A stretch of DNA of 64,000 nucleotides, taken from positions 238,012 through 302,011 of the forward strand of contig NZ_CAMTTF010000004.1 in assembly GCF_947077765.1 (NCBI RefSeq), given 5' to 3'. Positions 62,233 to 64,000 of this stretch are shown here, one piece after another (the stretch's first letter is position 1; the number at the start of each line of letters is the position of its first letter). The translations under genes and the position numbers were made by a program. The notes below the pieces were generated by a model. That model was not told the origin of the DNA. It ran no database searches and saw only the letters and a program-made list of their open reading frames with translations. The DNA comes from Salinibacter grassmerensis (GTDB lineage Bacteria > Bacteroidota > Rhodothermia > Rhodothermales > Salinibacteraceae).

Positions 62233-63876
62233 TCAATCACCAAACTCGTCCTTCGGGAAGCCCACCTCCAATCGGGTGTGATAGTCTCCGACAGCACTGT
62301 TCACCGCCTCCTGAAAGCGCTCTACGTAGGTAGCCCTCCTGCTACGGTCCCTAACATGGATAGAAAATCCATCATGTTGCCAAAGCACAATCCAAAATCG
62401 GGGGCTTTCTCCTGCCTCATCAGCCCTTTGAAGCTCACTCTCCGCTACGTCCAGGGCAGGGAGAAGCAACTTCAACTCCTTCGACTGAGCGAGTTGCGCA
62501 AGCACGCTCAGGGCATCAGTGTCACTGCTAAGCCTGATTTCTCGTCCAAAGGTATCCGTTGCCCTCCCTTGGTCTTCTATCTGGGCAATCTGGCTCTCGC
62601 GCTCTCGTAGCAGTTGCTCAATAAAAGAGTGCGAGAAGATCCTTGAAAAGAATTTGTTGCTGACTGAAGGACCCACCCCTTTTGAATATTTTTCCTCCAT
62701 CACTTCCAAAGTTTTGGGCTTGCCTCCCCCGTAAACAATAGCATAGAGTCCTTTCTTGAGACAAGGCTTGGCGACCTCTATCGGGACACCGCCCTTGTGT
62801 CCCTTCCACCCCATAAAGTCGTAGAGGCTCTGCCAAATGCTCTTTTCCTCCTGGAGGAACTCCTCGATTTCAGTCAGCCCCCAATCATGTGCTACGATTG
62901 CGAGCTGTGCCGAGGCAAGATCGAGCTCGATCCAGTCCGGCTGCAGGGTCCGACGTAGCTTCTTGTTGATGTTGCAGTAGGAGTACCCGGAGGTGAATAC
63001 CCGAACGGTGTTGCCGAAATAGGAGGGCTTGTAGCGCGGGACAGGGTCGTAATCTATTGCTGTGAGTTGGGCGCGAGCAATGGTCAGGGCACGTATGGAC
63101 TTCGACTGTTCAGTGACCAAACGGTGTGCACACTCAAGGTCATCCTTGTCGGGTCTGAACTTACTGCTACGGTTTCCCCTTCCTACCTCGTTGAGGTACT
63201 TCAGCAGGCGCTTCTGCGGGCTACAGAGAGCCCGTTTGATCCACTTCTCTTGCTCCGTTTCATCTTTCTTTTTGACCCTACTTCGAGACGTAGGATTGAC
63301 ATTTTTGATTGGGTAATCGAAATATACTTCATCATCCTCACTATTAGGCTTCAGGGCTTCGACTCGCCTCTTCAACAGCCCATCCGGTAGCGCCTCCGGT
63401 ACGCCCACCAGTTCGCGTGCAAGACCCTTGCTGTAGCTGGGATCCAGAATCTCAACGCCAGGAAGCACCTCCTCCAAGAACCGTCTCAGTATCTTACCAG
63501 TGGCGTTCTCGCCCTGCAAATAGTTGCGGTTGCGTAAATCCCACTCCATCCCCGCACACTCCGCGACTCGCTCAAACGGAATAGCGATGTGCTGGTCTGG
63601 ATCACTGTGCTCCACGGACATCAGGAGTGTAATGGAGAGCCTGAAGTGCGTCGTGTCTTCCTGTGGAGGCTTTCTTTTCGAAGTATCAAGCTCCAGAAAG
63701 GCACAAATCTCCTCACAAAACGAACGAGGGACGACGCGGCGCCAGGGTTCGGAGGCTGCCAGTGTCGCCTCCCCCTTCTCCAGCAGTCGGGAATTCTCCT
63801 CTGGCGCAGAGTCGATCTTCGAGAAGCCAGTTAAGTCTGCTTCTGATTTTGTGCCGACGTTTTCAGTTCTTGCCAT
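62233..63876 (-). CDS. divergent family A (PolA-like) DNA polymerase palm protein without exonuclease domain
   Basis: 547 aa. The palm/fingers motifs of family A polymerases are in order: NTVRVFTSGYSYCNINKK (about 289-306) at the T-G-R-x-S position; motif A WIELDLASAQLAIVAHDWG (Asp319) matching DYSQIELRVLAHLS; motif B with Lys374 and YAIVYGG (Tyr382, eight residues after the Lys as in PolA); TDTFGREIRL (441-450) matching ETLFGRR; motif C WQHDGF (His501-Asp502), where PolA has HDE. The N-terminal 200 residues match nothing I recognise and may contain a winged-helix-like region (80-140). No 5' or 3' exonuclease is fused. Base composition is visibly AT-richer than the host (24 G+C in 62641-62700). 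Function in replication of the element is inferred. Confidence 0.78.
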   Translation of the reverse strand: MARTENVGTKSEADLTGFSKIDSAPEENSRLLEKGEATLAASEPWRRVVPRSFCEEICAFLELDTSKRKPPQEDTTHFRLSITLLMSVEHSDPDQHIAIPFERVAECAGMEWDLRNRNYLQGENATGKILRRFLEEVLPGVEILDPSYSKGLARELVGVPEALPDGLLKRRVEALKPNSEDDEVYFDYPIKNVNPTSRSRVKKKDETEQEKWIKRALCSPQKRLLKYLNEVGRGNRSSKFRPDKDDLECAHRLVTEQSKSIRALTIARAQLTAIDYDPVPRYKPSYFGNTVRVFTSGYSYCNINKKLRRTLQPDWIELDLASAQLAIVAHDWGLTEIEEFLQEEKSIWQSLYDFMGWKGHKGGVPIEVAKPCLKKGLYAIVYGGGKPKTLEVMEEKYSKGVGPSVSNKFFSRIFSHSFIEQLLRERESQIAQIEDQGRATDTFGREIRLSSDTDALSVLAQLAQSKELKLLLPALDVAESELQRADEAGESPRFWIVLWQHDGFSIHVRDRSRRATYVERFQEAVNSAVGDYHTRLEVGFPKDEFGD

Positions 63877-64000
63877 GCTTCAGGTACCGTACATCAGGAA
63901 GAATTGCCTGCTCTTTGCCACACAAGGCAGGTGAAGAAGAGGGGGACACCTCCATCGGATACGCAACAATGGTGAGTGGTGTGTGTGGTGGGGGGGGTGG
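63877..64000. other. right edge of window, upstream of the PolA-like gene
   Basis: 124 bases that probably hold the leader or promoter of the leftward PolA-like gene. The final bases are a G/T-rich simple stretch (GGTGAGTGGTGTGTGTGGTG then a run of eight G). No gene is supported, and the element continues beyond the window. Confidence 0.35.

Overview
The window is 64 kb of GC-rich chromosome (mid-60s % GC by eye) from a bacterium of the Bacteroidota/Rhodothermota group, most like a Salinibacter-type extreme halophile. Supporting signs are the short primary sigma factor typical of Bacteroidota, the general lack of Shine-Dalgarno sequences, S46 dipeptidyl-peptidase homologues, paired OmpP1/FadL and lipase genes, a bacterial GH3 protein, and strongly acidic proteins, including a TonB whose periplasmic arm is Glu-rich instead of Lys/Pro-rich. 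The species is inferred, not proven.

Layout. 1-5.6 kb: 3' end of a beta-CASP RNA-processing nuclease gene, a FAD/Fe-S dehydrogenase fusion and a C-terminal processing protease. 5.8-9.0 kb: a hypothetical gene and a leftward folP-cdaA-pcm group (folate, c-di-AMP, protein repair). 9.2-15.7 kb, rightward: GH3 protein, primary sigma factor with a good intrinsic terminator, DUF2071 protein, FadL-type porin and GDSL lipoprotein. 15.7-21.1 kb, leftward: DUF4097 lipoprotein, ftsX, pheA, hsp20 and an endonuclease/exonuclease/phosphatase lipoprotein. 21-30 kb: phosphatase, lipoprotein, outer-membrane barrel, dut, POT peptide transporter, aspS and a pyrophosphatase-like gene. 30.2-38.0 kb, leftward: pyruvate dehydrogenase E1 alpha, E1 beta and E2, a metallophosphoesterase, a TonB protein and a fused alpha/beta 2-oxoacid dehydrogenase E1. 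38.4-41.3 kb: glycosyltransferase, icd and a NUDIX hydrolase.

41.3-50.3 kb is a regulon. A TetR-family repressor sits between a divergent DUF2892/FAD-oxidoreductase pair and a TolC-adaptor-RND efflux operon that ends with a small PII-like protein and a second DUF2892 protein. The same roughly 18-bp palindrome occurs in front of all three transcription units, so one repressor probably controls all of them. 50.4-59.6 kb: methyltransferase, secreted protein, SDR, universal stress protein, phosphomutase-like metalloenzyme and two adjacent S46 peptidase genes. The second S46 gene has lost both its catalytic His and its catalytic Ser.

59.7-64.0 kb is the left end of a mobile element. A tRNA-Leu(UAG) gene breaks off just after its anticodon stem-loop. 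It is followed by 18-bp repeats, a tyrosine integrase, a stand-alone DEDDh 3'-5' exonuclease and, convergent with that, a divergent PolA-like (family A) polymerase palm protein of 547 aa with no exonuclease of its own. The polymerase gene is visibly poorer in GC than the host genes. This split exonuclease/polymerase module on a tRNA-targeted element is the best candidate here for an undescribed system. The element runs past the right edge of the window.
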